Part shown: piece after piece, positions 1 through 8,385 of the stretch | Numbering within the stretch: the stretch's first letter is position 1 | How the letters are laid out: every line of letters starts with the position of its first letter | Source: a bacterium | Lineage (GTDB): Bacteria; Eremiobacterota; Eremiobacteria; Baltobacterales; Baltobacteraceae | NCBI GenBank assembly: GCA_021781095.1 | Contig: JAJXXM010000175.1 | Span: 1 to 39,956 of the forward strand | Direction of reading: 5' to 3' | DNA length: 39,956 bases | Translations under genes and position numbers: made by a program | Notes under the pieces: model-generated | Told to the model about the DNA's origin: nothing | Database searches by the model: none | The model's input: the letters and a program-made list of their open reading frames with translations, nothing else

Positions 1-1
1 C

Positions 2-358
2 ACGCCGACGATCCCCGGCTACGTCGTCGCGCAGCACGGGCATGCAGCGATCGCCGAGGTCGGCATCGCCCGCATTCGCGAGCGTAACATTCGCCTCACG
101 ACGCGCATCGCCGAGGAGGCGCTCGCACGCGGCCTGCGCGTCAACACCCCGCTCGACCCGGAACAACGGACCGGATGGATCGGCATCGATTTTCCGCACT
201 CCGAGCGCGCCTATCACGAGCTCATCGACCGCCGCGTCTTTCTCGATTATCGCCCCGGTTGCGGCCTGCGCGTGAGCCCCCATTTCTATACTGCCGACGA
301 GGAGATCGGACGCTTCTACAGCGAGCTCGACGACATACGGTCGAAACTCCCGAGCTGA
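2..358 (+). CDS. Class V aminotransferase-family PLP enzyme, C-terminal fragment
   Basis: The window opens inside this gene. The frame is open from base 2 to TGA at 356-358 and encodes about 118 residues. The piece resembles the small C-terminal domain of fold-type I, class V aminotransferases (cysteine desulfurase / kynureninase / isopenicillin-N-epimerase-like). It has a long helix beginning VGIARIRERN, a central strand GWIGIDFP, and the ending DYRPGCGLRVSPHFYTADEEI, where the 'YRPG..LRVSPHFY' block carries the conserved Arg that binds the substrate carboxylate in this fold. The PLP lysine domain lies outside the window, so the substrate cannot be read. The MATE gene starts 7 nt after the stop, so the two are probably co-transcribed. 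Other open frames here on both strands are shadows. Family assignment is fairly safe; specificity is unknown. Confidence 0.75.
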   Translation, partial: TPTIPGYVVAQHGHAAIAEVGIARIRERNIRLTTRIAEEALARGLRVNTPLDPEQRTGWIGIDFPHSERAYHELIDRRVFLDYRPGCGLRVSPHFYTADEEIGRFYSELDDIRSKLPS

Positions 359-365
359 ACTCCGC

Positions 366-1703
366 ATGATCGTCGACCATACCAACGTCGGGGCGGCGCT
401 GCGGCGCTATTCGATGCCGTTCGCCGCCCAGATGCTCGGCGATCAATTACTGGGAATCGTCGATACGATCGCCATTGGGACGCTCGGCGTCGTCGCACTC
501 GCCGGGGCGACCGCCGCCGTCACGCTGCAACTCGTGCTGATCTTTGCGATGGCCGGGCTCTGGACCGGAACGAGCATCATCACCGCACAGAGAATCGGCG
601 CGAACGATATCGAAGGCTTCGGACGGGCGGTGCGCGCCGGAATGCCGATCCCCATCCTCTTTGCCGTGCTCGCGACCGGAGCCGCCGCACTCTTCGGGCA
701 CAGCGTCTTGCACGGGATGATCGGCAACCTGGCGAGCCTGCACGACGCAAGCATCTACCTGCTCTTGCGCTGCGCCGCGCTGCTTCCGATGGCGGTCGAC
801 GGGACGCTTATCGGATCGCTCGGCGCGGCGGGAAACCGAAAGCTCGGAATCGCCGTCCTCGCGACGATCAACATCGTACACGTGCCGTTGCTGTTGATCC
901 TCGGTCTGGGGTTGTTCACCCATCATCCGCTCGGGATCGTCGGCATCGGCATCTCGTCGCTGCTCGCCGAGAGCATCGGTGCGATTTTCGCGATCGTCTA
1001 CGTCGCGCGCCGGCCGCAATATCGCATCTTCGCACGCATGGAGGCCGATCTGCGGCTCGCGCTCCGCACCGCGTGGCTGGGGCTCCCCGAATCGGTCTTT
1101 CTCATCACGCTCATTCTCCCCGACGTCGCCATCGTATCGATGCTCGCGCCGCTGGGCGCACTCGCAATCTCCGGCTTCCGCGCGCTCACCGTCGTCTCCG
1201 ATGCAACCTTCGTCGTTCCCAGCCCGATGCAGAGCACGACCCAGATCGTCGTCGGCCAACGACTCGGCGCGGGTGATTTCGCCGGAGCGCAGCGATTCGT
1301 GGCGAGCGCGCGCCGGATCGGGTTGGGTTTTTCGACGCTCGCCGGGGCGCTCGTCGCGCTCTTTGCGTGGCCGCTCGCATTTCTCTTCACCCTCGATGCG
1401 ACCGTTGCCTCGATGGCGGCCCTACCGCTCGCGCTCCACATGCTCACCCTGCCGCTCAAAGGAATCGCGCAGGTCTCGCTCGCGCCGATTCGCGCCTCGG
1501 GAGACACGGCATTTTCGATGAGCATCGGCGTCTTTTGTAACGCGCTCGTGATTCCGCTCGCATGGTTGGGCATCGAGCGGCTGCATTACGGCCTCTTCTC
1601 GGTTCCGTTCGCTTGGATCGTTGCCTGGATCGCACGCGCCGCGCTGACGGAATGGAAACTTCGCACGGGGAGCTGGTTACACGCGCCACCGCTGCGAGCG
1701 TAA
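366..1703 (+). CDS. MATE-family multidrug/toxin efflux transporter
   Basis: This 445-residue polytopic protein has about twelve predicted hydrophobic segments in two similar halves of roughly 220 residues, the usual size and layout for MATE (NorM/DinF-type) Na+ or H+ antiporters of the inner membrane. Family-like features are the N-terminal block MPFAAQMLGDQLLGIVDT followed by LGVVALAGATAA. In the second half, LGALAISGFRA and QIVVGQRLGAGDFAGAQR match the usual loop before TM8. The exported compound cannot be deduced. The ATG at 366 lies 7 nt after the upstream aminotransferase stop, so it is the likely operonic start. It converges with the DUF4383-like gene after a 42-nt gap. Confidence 0.88.
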   Translation: MIVDHTNVGAALRRYSMPFAAQMLGDQLLGIVDTIAIGTLGVVALAGATAAVTLQLVLIFAMAGLWTGTSIITAQRIGANDIEGFGRAVRAGMPIPILFAVLATGAAALFGHSVLHGMIGNLASLHDASIYLLLRCAALLPMAVDGTLIGSLGAAGNRKLGIAVLATINIVHVPLLLILGLGLFTHHPLGIVGIGISSLLAESIGAIFAIVYVARRPQYRIFARMEADLRLALRTAWLGLPESVFLITLILPDVAIVSMLAPLGALAISGFRALTVVSDATFVVPSPMQSTTQIVVGQRLGAGDFAGAQRFVASARRIGLGFSTLAGALVALFAWPLAFLFTLDATVASMAALPLALHMLTLPLKGIAQVSLAPIRASGDTAFSMSIGVFCNALVIPLAWLGIERLHYGLFSVPFAWIVAWIARAALTEWKLRTGSWLHAPPLRA

Positions 1704-1714
1704 TCGAGTACGCA

Positions 1715-1733
1715 CTGCGGAGAATTCTCGCAG
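1715..1733. terminator. Short palindrome between convergent genes, possible bidirectional terminator
   Basis: CTGCG (1715-1719) and CGCAG (1729-1733) flank the palindrome AGAATTCT. The site lies in the 42-nt gap between the convergent MATE and DUF4383-like genes. There is no clear U-tract on either side and the loop would be very small, so the terminator role is a positional guess. Confidence 0.25.
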
Positions 1734-1745
1734 CGAGCGGCGGGC

Positions 1746-2174
1746 TTACGTGATGGGAGCGAGCGGATCGACCGAGAGCCGGCCGTACCCCGCGAACCAC
1801 GCGACGATCGCCGTCCCGAGATGGAGCGCCACGTCCCATCCGTAGACCGGCGCGATCCCGAAGATCGTGTTGGTAATCGGAATCATGCCGAGAATCGCGA
1901 CGAGCAGATAGATCCAGAACAGCTTTCGAAAATAACCGGTCGCGCTTGCGAGGCTTCTCGCCGCGATCACGCCGAAGACCCCAAAGAGCAGATGAATCGC
2001 ATCGTGCGCGAGATTCACCGGAAAGAGGCCGAAGAGAAGCCGAAAATGCGGGTCGAGCGTGACGACGACGGGAGCGTCGAAGGGCGCGAGCGGCGCGACC
2101 GCCGGCAAGAACGCGAGCCCGCCAATGGCGAGAAAGACGATTCCAAAGAGCAGCGAGAGGCGCCGTGCGATCAT
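1746..2174 (-). CDS. Small four-helix membrane protein, DUF4383-like
   Basis: This 142-residue protein has four hydrophobic segments, at roughly residues 5-27, 55-75, 85-105 and 115-135. It resembles the DUF4383 family, whose hallmark is an NLAHDAIHLLFGVFGV-type His-containing segment at the second helix; here this is NLAHDAIHLLFG at about residues 54-65. It would sit in the inner membrane; no biochemical role is established for the family. Its ATG (2174-2172) overlaps the stop of the upstream phosphatase gene as ATGA, so it is translationally coupled to it. A heme or ion role for the conserved His is only speculation. Confidence 0.6.
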   Translation of the reverse strand: MIARRLSLLFGIVFLAIGGLAFLPAVAPLAPFDAPVVVTLDPHFRLLFGLFPVNLAHDAIHLLFGVFGVIAARSLASATGYFRKLFWIYLLVAILGMIPITNTIFGIAPVYGWDVALHLGTAIVAWFAGYGRLSVDPLAPIT

Positions 2175-2878
2175 GCGCTCGCCTTGCGCAGCAATGCGCC
2201 CAAGTCCTGGTGCAGGCGCCCATTATCGGCGAGGATACTGCGCCCGTCGATGCGATGCTCGCCGCCGTCGACCCGGCTCACGCAGCCGCCCGCCTCGGTG
2301 ACCAAGAGTGCTCCCGCAGCGACGTCCCACGGCGCGAGGCCGAACTCCCAAAACCCATCGAAACGCCCCATCGCCGTATATGCGAGGTCGAGCGCCGCCG
2401 ATCCGTCGCGCCGTACCGCCTGCGCGCCCTCGGAGGCCGCCGCAAAACAGCGCGCGTTCGCGGAATAATCGGCGGGATGAAAACCGGTGCAGAGCATCGC
2501 ATCGCCGATCCGTTCGATCGACGAAACGACGATCGGCACGCCGTTGCGATATGCGCCGGCTCCCCGGATCGCTACGAAGGTTTCACCCATCGCCGGTGCG
2601 TGGACGACGCCGATTTCGACGACGCCGGCGCGCTCGTACGCGATCGAGACGCAATAGAACGGGTAGCGATGCGCGTAATTCGTCGTCCCGTCGAGCGGAT
2701 CGATTACCCAGCGCTCGCCGCTCTCGCCGGTTCGCGCGCCGGACTCCTCGGCGAGAATCGCGGCCTGCGGCGTCGTCGCCAGCAGGCGATCGATGATGAG
2801 CCGCTCGCTCGCACGGTCGGCATCGGTAACGATATCGGCGCGGCGCGCCTTTTCGGCGATCTCGCGCGGCGACTCCAC
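2171..2878 (-). CDS. Inositol monophosphatase family protein (SuhB-like)
   Basis: The protein carries the full metal-binding signature of Mg2+-dependent IMPase phosphatases: AEES (Glu44-Glu45), DPLDGTTN (Asp60, Asp63) and APWDVAAGALLVTEAGG (Asp185). It probably hydrolyses inositol-1-phosphate or a related sugar/nucleotide phosphate in the cytoplasm. The first conventional start in frame is GTG 2878, giving 235 aa, but IMPase-like sequence continues upstream (NLARVAELVAREAGDLLLAR), matching the missing first helix of the family. No ATG, GTG or TTG lies upstream in that frame before it runs into the preceding gene. An ATT codon at 2962-2960 overlaps the upstream TAA by one base. The true start is therefore uncertain: 2878 is conservative, 2962 would restore family length (about 263 aa). 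Confidence 0.85.
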   Translation of the reverse strand: MESPREIAEKARRADIVTDADRASERLIIDRLLATTPQAAILAEESGARTGESGERWVIDPLDGTTNYAHRYPFYCVSIAYERAGVVEIGVVHAPAMGETFVAIRGAGAYRNGVPIVVSSIERIGDAMLCTGFHPADYSANARCFAAASEGAQAVRRDGSAALDLAYTAMGRFDGFWEFGLAPWDVAAGALLVTEAGGCVSRVDGGEHRIDGRSILADNGRLHQDLGALLRKASA

Positions 2879-2957
2879 TCGGGCGAGAAGCAGATCGCCC
2901 GCCTCGCGAGCGACGAGCTCGGCAACACGGGCGAGGTTGGAGATGGCGGCGAGGGGT

Positions 2958-5900
2958 TTAATTCGCGACCAGCGTGTAGGTGATGACCGAGCTCTGGGCG
3001 CTGAGCGTTTCCGCGCCGAGCGCGAGCTCGAAGTTCTGCAGAATGTCGTAGGGCTGGGATCGCGTCGTTATGCTCGTTCCATTGGCGATTTGCAGGCTCG
3101 TCACCGTCGGCACGACCGTGAAGGTCGGCACGTCGAAGCTAATCCCCGCCCCCTGCGACGAATTCGTCGAGTCGGTTTGAGTCAATAATTCGTTGGTCGG
3201 CGAGCCCGTGCTATTGACGGGATTATTATTCGCCTGCACGGAGAGATTCCACGTGATCGCCGTTGTCGATTGGATGATGACGCTGGCACGGACGATATCT
3301 CCGAACGTCGTGGTCGTATTATTGCTATAGTTCCCGAGCGTCGCGGTCGAGCCGGAGAAGGAACAGAGCGCGCAACTGACGTTCGGCGTCGAGCCACCGG
3401 GGCCGGGGTTCGACGGATCGACGATCACGGAGAGCCCGACCGAGAGTTGCACCTGCACTTCGTCATCGCCGAGCCAGTTCGCACCGCCGACCGTCCCGGA
3501 GGAGAGCGTGCACGAGCCGGAGAGATTATTGATGCAGTAGGTCTGGAACTGGTACGAATCGCTATTGGATTGCGGTCCGGTCGCCGTAAATGAAATCTTC
3601 ATCGTGTCGCCGGGCTTCAACGAACACGAACCTCCGCCGATATCGATCTCACCATCGGCTCCGGCCGCGGTCGCAGCCATCGCCGTGAGCGCGTTGGTGA
3701 CGGTGCATCCGTCAACGTTCCCGGAGAGCGTCGGAATCGAGCCCGTTACCTTCCAGAAATTCCCGTTACTGTCGGTCGCATTCACTCCATTGACATCGGT
3801 TCCCGGGATACGAATGCGGAACGAGGTAATATTGACGTTCGAACCGGAGCTGCTGTTGTTCGTCACCGTATACGTGTAGGCGTTGCCGTAGGTCGAGTTG
3901 GCGTTTCCACCAATCGTCGGCTCGGTATTCGTCGCCACGGCGGTCGCTGTTGGGTAGCCGCCCGCTCCGGTAAATCCGACCCCTGCGGAAACCGTGTTCA
4001 CGAGCAGCTGAAACGTCTTGCCGGCCGACCATCCGTTTCCGTTCGCACCGTGCGCGTAGATCGTGAACGGCACGTTACCGGTGGAGTTGAGATTTTGCAG
4101 GGAGAAGGCCAGCTTTAAGCTCGCTCCCGGTGCAAGAGCGTTCGCGAGCCCCGCCGTGTTGCACTCCGGCTGAGCGCGCGTGTCGGGTGCGGTCAAGGTA
4201 CCGGTCGGCGGCACGGCATTGGCAATATTCACGTTATTACATGCGCTGAAGATCCAATAGACCTGCGAGCCGCTCGCCTGGCTACCGACATAACTCCACC
4301 CGGCGGGTGAGACGACCGACGGATTCCCCGATGTCGAAAGACTGTTCGATGCCGCAACCTCGACGGTATCGACGAAGTCCGGGTTGGAATCGGCACCGAG
4401 CGACGTGTTTTGGAACACGACGTCGACCGGGGAGGTCGATCCGACGCCGACCGTTGCCGGCGAGAAATACGCCGTCATCAAACTCGAGTTAAGCGAATAT
4501 TGAGCGTAACTCAGGCTGTCCACGGTTTGGTTGACCCCAGCGCTCGTTACCGGAACGGTGTAGGTGCCCGCCGCACTTAACGCATAGACGGTGGGATACG
4601 CCGAGAGCACCGCCCAGTCGGAGAACGGAAATCCTCCCGGGGCCGCGTTGACGTCCATATAGAAGGTCTGCGACTTGCCGGGCCCTATGCCGCCGCTATA
4701 ATCCTGGAAGCAAACGTATTTTCGCGGGAGCGGTTGCGCGGCGCCGGTACAGCCGTTATCGATCACCCAATAGTCGGTATTGAGATTCGGGTCGGCCTGG
4801 AAGTAATCGAGCACGCCGAAGGACGAGTAGCTGCCGACCAACCCAATCCCGATCTCCGAAACGGTGTTGTTCGAAGAATTTTTAATGTTGAATGCGATGA
4901 TGTTAAAGCGACTGAGATTGATGGCGTAGGGCGAATTCCGTTCGTACTGCGCGTTGACGGTATTCGGCTTGAAAAAGTGCGCCTCGACATCTTGCGGAGT
5001 GCCGGATTGGTAGCCGCCGTTAATATATACCCCGGCGAGCGAGGCACTGGCGGTACCACCGGTATTCCCGACGGCGATAAATGCCGGAGCGTACGCGTCG
5101 GTCGCGGTCGTGACCGACCACGTCATTCCGTGCTGGGGCAAGACCGACGTGATCATCTGGCAACTCGCGTTCGATTGACAAATCCCGCCGTTCACGTCGG
5201 AGAAACTGACGTTCGGGACCGTGACGGTCGCATTGGGTGCGAGATATTCGTTTGCGGTAGTCGGGTCGAGTTCCATGTAGCACTCGTCGTTCCCCGAGCC
5301 GTTCACGCCGCAGGTATCCTTGACGGTCCAGGTCTTGCCGGCCGAATCCGTAACGGTCGAGGAGCACGTCGCCTGGCACTGCGCGAGCGTAAACCCGGAG
5401 AGAACGACGTCGACGCCGTATCCGTTATTCCCGTTTGCGGTGAAGTCCGATCCGGTTGAGAATGCGATCTTTGCGAACGAATCGCTATTTGCCAAACCAA
5501 AGCGTAGCGGCGAATTATTGGTAAACGTTAAATTGGTCGTTTGCGAGCTGCCGCCCGGAATGCGGAGGGTAATCGAACCGCCCGTAAAGGTCGTCGAGAC
5601 GTAATAACCGACCATCGTGAACGCCTGAGCCGCGTACACGCTTTTCGCCACCGTGTCGTAGGCCTGCGCGCTAAAGGTTCGCGGAACGTAACTCCCCGGC
5701 GAATAGGCACTCCCGAGCGCATTCGTCCCGAACTGGAAGGTGTTGGTCGCCGTGCCGCTCCCCGCCGCATTCGCAGTCCAGAGCGTCTCGCCGGTCGGAT
5801 CGGAGATGGTCCATTCGTAGGTCGAGCTCGGCGCGATGAGGATCTGCTGCCGAATTCCCGAGGTCGATTGGTCGTTGGCGCTATCCCAGGCGAAAACCGT

Positions 5901-6992
5901 TCCCGGCGTCGCGGCGGGAAGCGGTCTCGGCGAGGGGTTCGCATTCGTGCCGTCGGGATAGAGCAGCATCGTCTCACCGCTCGGCCCGGTCACCGAAATC
6001 TGGGTCTGCGCGACGCGCTGATTCGTCGTCTTGTCGAAGAGGACGACCGAGTACGCGCCGGCCGCCTGCGTCGCGCTAATCGACCACGTAACGGCGAGGT
6101 TGCCGCCGGGAGCTTGTTCCCCTGAAGAGAGGTTCGGCTGACAGAGCCCGTTGGCCGCGTACGACGATTGCACGGGCGCCGAGAAAATACAGACCGGGTT
6201 GATCGACGTCGATTCGATATAGACGACGTAGAAATCCGATGGGGTGAGGTTCGTGGCGTAAATATAGGCAGCCGAGCTCGATCCCGCAGCGAACTGATAG
6301 ATCTCTTGGGTATGAAAGGCATCCTGATAGATCTTGAGATCGTAGGAAACGCCGACGTTGATGTAGATCACCGCGACCCAACGGTTGGTCGTCGTATCGA
6401 GCACGCCGAAGGTATAGACCCCGGCGACGCTGAGCGTCGTGTTGTGAACGTTCCCGTTGGGAGCACCGTAGCCGCCGCCGACCGCCGTACCGGCAGTACC
6501 GTCGGCGACGTTGGGCGCGATATAATAATCCTGGAAGGTATCCCCGCCGGTCAGCCCTGAGGACTGCCAGACGGCGGTACATCCGACCGTAAAATTGGCA
6601 CCGGCGGTGAGCGCACAGTTCGCGTTCCCACTCGCTGTCAAGAGCACCGTCGCTCCGGTCGCTGCCTGAATCTTCCGCTGCCCCGGATGTAACGTATTCA
6701 TTTCCGTCTTTACCGGGAGGCGCGGCAGCTCCGAAAGCGGCACGACGCTCCCCGGTGCGCGCACGTTCGAGTTGGCCTGCGGAAAGCCGGGGCGCGCCGT
6801 AGGGGCCGGCGTCGGATGCAGCAATGGCGGAATCGGCAGCGGCGGCGGCGTGTGAACGATTGGGATACCGATCGGGGTGACGATCGGGTGCGGGACGATG
6901 CGCGCCGGCACGCCGCGTCCGAAGGCGGTAGCGACGGCGGCTGCCGTGACGATCGCTGCGACGGCAAGTGACTGCAGGCGACGTACGTTCAT
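2958..6992 (-). CDS. Large exported multidomain adhesin-like protein with pilin-like C-terminus
   Basis: This 1344-residue protein begins with a Sec signal peptide (positive start, hydrophobic core to about residue 26). A Pro-rich linker follows to about residue 75, then a long run of Ser/Thr/Asn/Gly-rich beta-structure with scattered cysteine pairs, which suggests disulfides formed outside the cytoplasm. Three N-terminal repeats of about 125 residues are visible. Each has a G-x-Y strand followed by D-x-T-T-N-type and A-x5-V-G elements, near residues 197, 320 and 447 (DTTTNRWVAV; DKTTNQRVAQ; DTVAKSVYAA). The last residues (SSVITYTLVAN) match the C-terminal strand of the three small proteins encoded just upstream. 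It is the last gene of the exported cluster; its ATG overlaps the preceding stop by one base (TGATG). A tip adhesin is the natural guess. No enzymatic motif is seen. Confidence 0.8.
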   Translation of the reverse strand: MNVRRLQSLAVAAIVTAAAVATAFGRGVPARIVPHPIVTPIGIPIVHTPPPLPIPPLLHPTPAPTARPGFPQANSNVRAPGSVVPLSELPRLPVKTEMNTLHPGQRKIQAATGATVLLTASGNANCALTAGANFTVGCTAVWQSSGLTGGDTFQDYYIAPNVADGTAGTAVGGGYGAPNGNVHNTTLSVAGVYTFGVLDTTTNRWVAVIYINVGVSYDLKIYQDAFHTQEIYQFAAGSSSAAYIYATNLTPSDFYVVYIESTSINPVCIFSAPVQSSYAANGLCQPNLSSGEQAPGGNLAVTWSISATQAAGAYSVVLFDKTTNQRVAQTQISVTGPSGETMLLYPDGTNANPSPRPLPAATPGTVFAWDSANDQSTSGIRQQILIAPSSTYEWTISDPTGETLWTANAAGSGTATNTFQFGTNALGSAYSPGSYVPRTFSAQAYDTVAKSVYAAQAFTMVGYYVSTTFTGGSITLRIPGGSSQTTNLTFTNNSPLRFGLANSDSFAKIAFSTGSDFTANGNNGYGVDVVLSGFTLAQCQATCSSTVTDSAGKTWTVKDTCGVNGSGNDECYMELDPTTANEYLAPNATVTVPNVSFSDVNGGICQSNASCQMITSVLPQHGMTWSVTTATDAYAPAFIAVGNTGGTASASLAGVYINGGYQSGTPQDVEAHFFKPNTVNAQYERNSPYAINLSRFNIIAFNIKNSSNNTVSEIGIGLVGSYSSFGVLDYFQADPNLNTDYWVIDNGCTGAAQPLPRKYVCFQDYSGGIGPGKSQTFYMDVNAAPGGFPFSDWAVLSAYPTVYALSAAGTYTVPVTSAGVNQTVDSLSYAQYSLNSSLMTAYFSPATVGVGSTSPVDVVFQNTSLGADSNPDFVDTVEVAASNSLSTSGNPSVVSPAGWSYVGSQASGSQVYWIFSACNNVNIANAVPPTGTLTAPDTRAQPECNTAGLANALAPGASLKLAFSLQNLNSTGNVPFTIYAHGANGNGWSAGKTFQLLVNTVSAGVGFTGAGGYPTATAVATNTEPTIGGNANSTYGNAYTYTVTNNSSSGSNVNITSFRIRIPGTDVNGVNATDSNGNFWKVTGSIPTLSGNVDGCTVTNALTAMAATAAGADGEIDIGGGSCSLKPGDTMKISFTATGPQSNSDSYQFQTYCINNLSGSCTLSSGTVGGANWLGDDEVQVQLSVGLSVIVDPSNPGPGGSTPNVSCALCSFSGSTATLGNYSNNTTTTFGDIVRASVIIQSTTAITWNLSVQANNNPVNSTGSPTNELLTQTDSTNSSQGAGISFDVPTFTVVPTVTSLQIANGTSITTRSQPYDILQNFELALGAETLSAQSSVITYTLVAN

Positions 6993-7663
6993 CAGTAATA
7001 CAGCGTATAGACCGCGTTGGTGCTATACGTCCCCCCGGAGACGCTGACCGGAATGGTCAACGTAAGATCGACGCAGTAGGTTTTTTTCAGTCCGTTCGTC
7101 GCAACCTGATACCACACGCCACCGTCGTCGGCATAGACGAAGAACGGCGTGGCGGTTGCCTGCGGCGTCGTGATATAGGTATTATTTGCCAATGATTTAC
7201 CCGGAAACGTGCTGGAGAAATCTTGGTACAGTCCGTCTTTGAGATACCATGTCGCCTGCGTCGAATCGACGGTAACGGTATAGGCGCACGGCACGACGAC
7301 GGTCGTCCCGGCAGTAGCGCTGATCGAAACCGAATTGAGGTTACTGGTGAGTAACGTGCCGAGCGGATTCGGTTGCACCGAGGCCTCGACGCGAACCGCT
7401 TGCTGATTTTGCGCGACCAGGTTATTGAGCGAGAGCGCTCCGGCACGGAGCGTGCGCTTCGTGTCGATCGAGAACGCGGCCCGAATCTGCGAGCCGCCGG
7501 TCGCCGAGGGTGCGTAGGCGGCCATGCGTGGGGCCGGGGTGACGTTCACGATGATCGTCACGGCGATTTGATCTCGCTGCTGAATAAAGGTTGCGAGTGC
7601 GACGGCGACCGTCGCGAGCGCGAGAAAACCGGCGAAGAGCGCGGCCCGACCGGCGCGTTTCAT
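6992..7663 (-). CDS. Exported pilin-like protein 3 of the surface cluster
   Basis: I take the ATG at 7663 (223 aa) rather than an upstream in-frame start at 7690, because it overlaps the preceding stop as ATGA. The N-terminus is MKRAGRAALFAGFLALATVAVALA, a Sec signal with likely cleavage after ALA. It is followed by an alternating-hydrophobic strand (QIAVTIIVNVTP) that could act as a donor strand. The mature part is beta-rich with two Cys. The C-terminus reads GGTYSTNAVYTLYY: glycine lies 14 residues from the end and tyrosine is penultimate, the classic C-terminal motif of chaperone-usher pilins. I recognise no closer family. It is probably a minor subunit or adaptor. Confidence 0.75.
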   Translation of the reverse strand: MKRAGRAALFAGFLALATVAVALATFIQQRDQIAVTIIVNVTPAPRMAAYAPSATGGSQIRAAFSIDTKRTLRAGALSLNNLVAQNQQAVRVEASVQPNPLGTLLTSNLNSVSISATAGTTVVVPCAYTVTVDSTQATWYLKDGLYQDFSSTFPGKSLANNTYITTPQATATPFFVYADDGGVWYQVATNGLKKTYCVDLTLTIPVSVSGGTYSTNAVYTLYY

Positions 7664-8343
7664 TTCGCTACCACCGTGTAGACGATCCAAACGAAGTATT
7701 GACCGTTGGTCGCACTGCTCGGGGGCTTCAATTCGTAATCGTAATAATACGTACCGGTCGTCGCGAGGCTCTGAGCGACCGGAGTGGGATATGCCGAATA
7801 GGCGATCGTCGGCGCGGTTGCGTAGCCGCCGCCGCTGACCGTTCCGCTCGTTTTCATGAATGGCGCGCCGGCGGAAAAGCCGGTATTAGAATCCGAACTC
7901 GCCGACGACGGCAGATAATAGACCGCCTGCGAGATCGGAACGCTCGTTCCGTCGGTGAGATTATAGAAATCGGCGGCGCCCTCACCGTAGATATTGAACC
8001 CGGTAGCGGAATTGGTGGTAACGTTGAGCTCCACCGCATATTTGTAGAGATAGGTTTTCCCGGCCTCGATATTTCCAAAATCGACCGAGCCGCCATTGAG
8101 CACGGCGTTCGGTCCGTGCGTCGGCGCGGGTTGCGCGCCGATCACCGCCGGGACGGCTCCAAAACCACTATTATAATTCGGCGTCAGCGTCATTTTCACG
8201 ATTGCATTAGTACGCCACGTCACGACGGTCGAGGCGGTCGACGCGAAAACGGCGACCGGCAATAGTGCCATCATCGCGATGGCTATGCCCATCCCCCGTA
8301 TCCGTGTCGATGCTCTGCGTTCCATCCTCGTGGTTCCTACCAT
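7660..8343 (-). CDS. Exported pilin-like protein 2 of the surface cluster
   Basis: This 227-residue protein has a signal peptide ending in VFA (cleavage before STAST). The mature protein starts with a hydrophobic alternating strand (TVVTWRTNAIVKMTLT) that parallels the start of the pilin-like protein at 9254-9943 (TVTIDWNTQKIASIVLT). It contains VDFGNIEAG, comparable to INFGSVTP in that paralogue. It ends NGQYFVWIVYTVVAK, with glycine at -14 and tyrosine at -6. The start is ambiguous: ATG 8343, or ATG 8325, which has AGGA nine bases upstream; either gives an intact signal peptide. It is distantly related to the other small subunits of the cluster and is co-transcribed with them. Confidence 0.75.
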   Translation of the reverse strand: MVGTTRMERRASTRIRGMGIAIAMMALLPVAVFASTASTVVTWRTNAIVKMTLTPNYNSGFGAVPAVIGAQPAPTHGPNAVLNGGSVDFGNIEAGKTYLYKYAVELNVTTNSATGFNIYGEGAADFYNLTDGTSVPISQAVYYLPSSASSDSNTGFSAGAPFMKTSGTVSGGGYATAPTIAYSAYPTPVAQSLATTGTYYYDYELKPPSSATNGQYFVWIVYTVVAK

Positions 8344-8385
8344 CCTCCGTGACCCCGAATCATGCCGCCGCGCCGTTGAGGCGGG

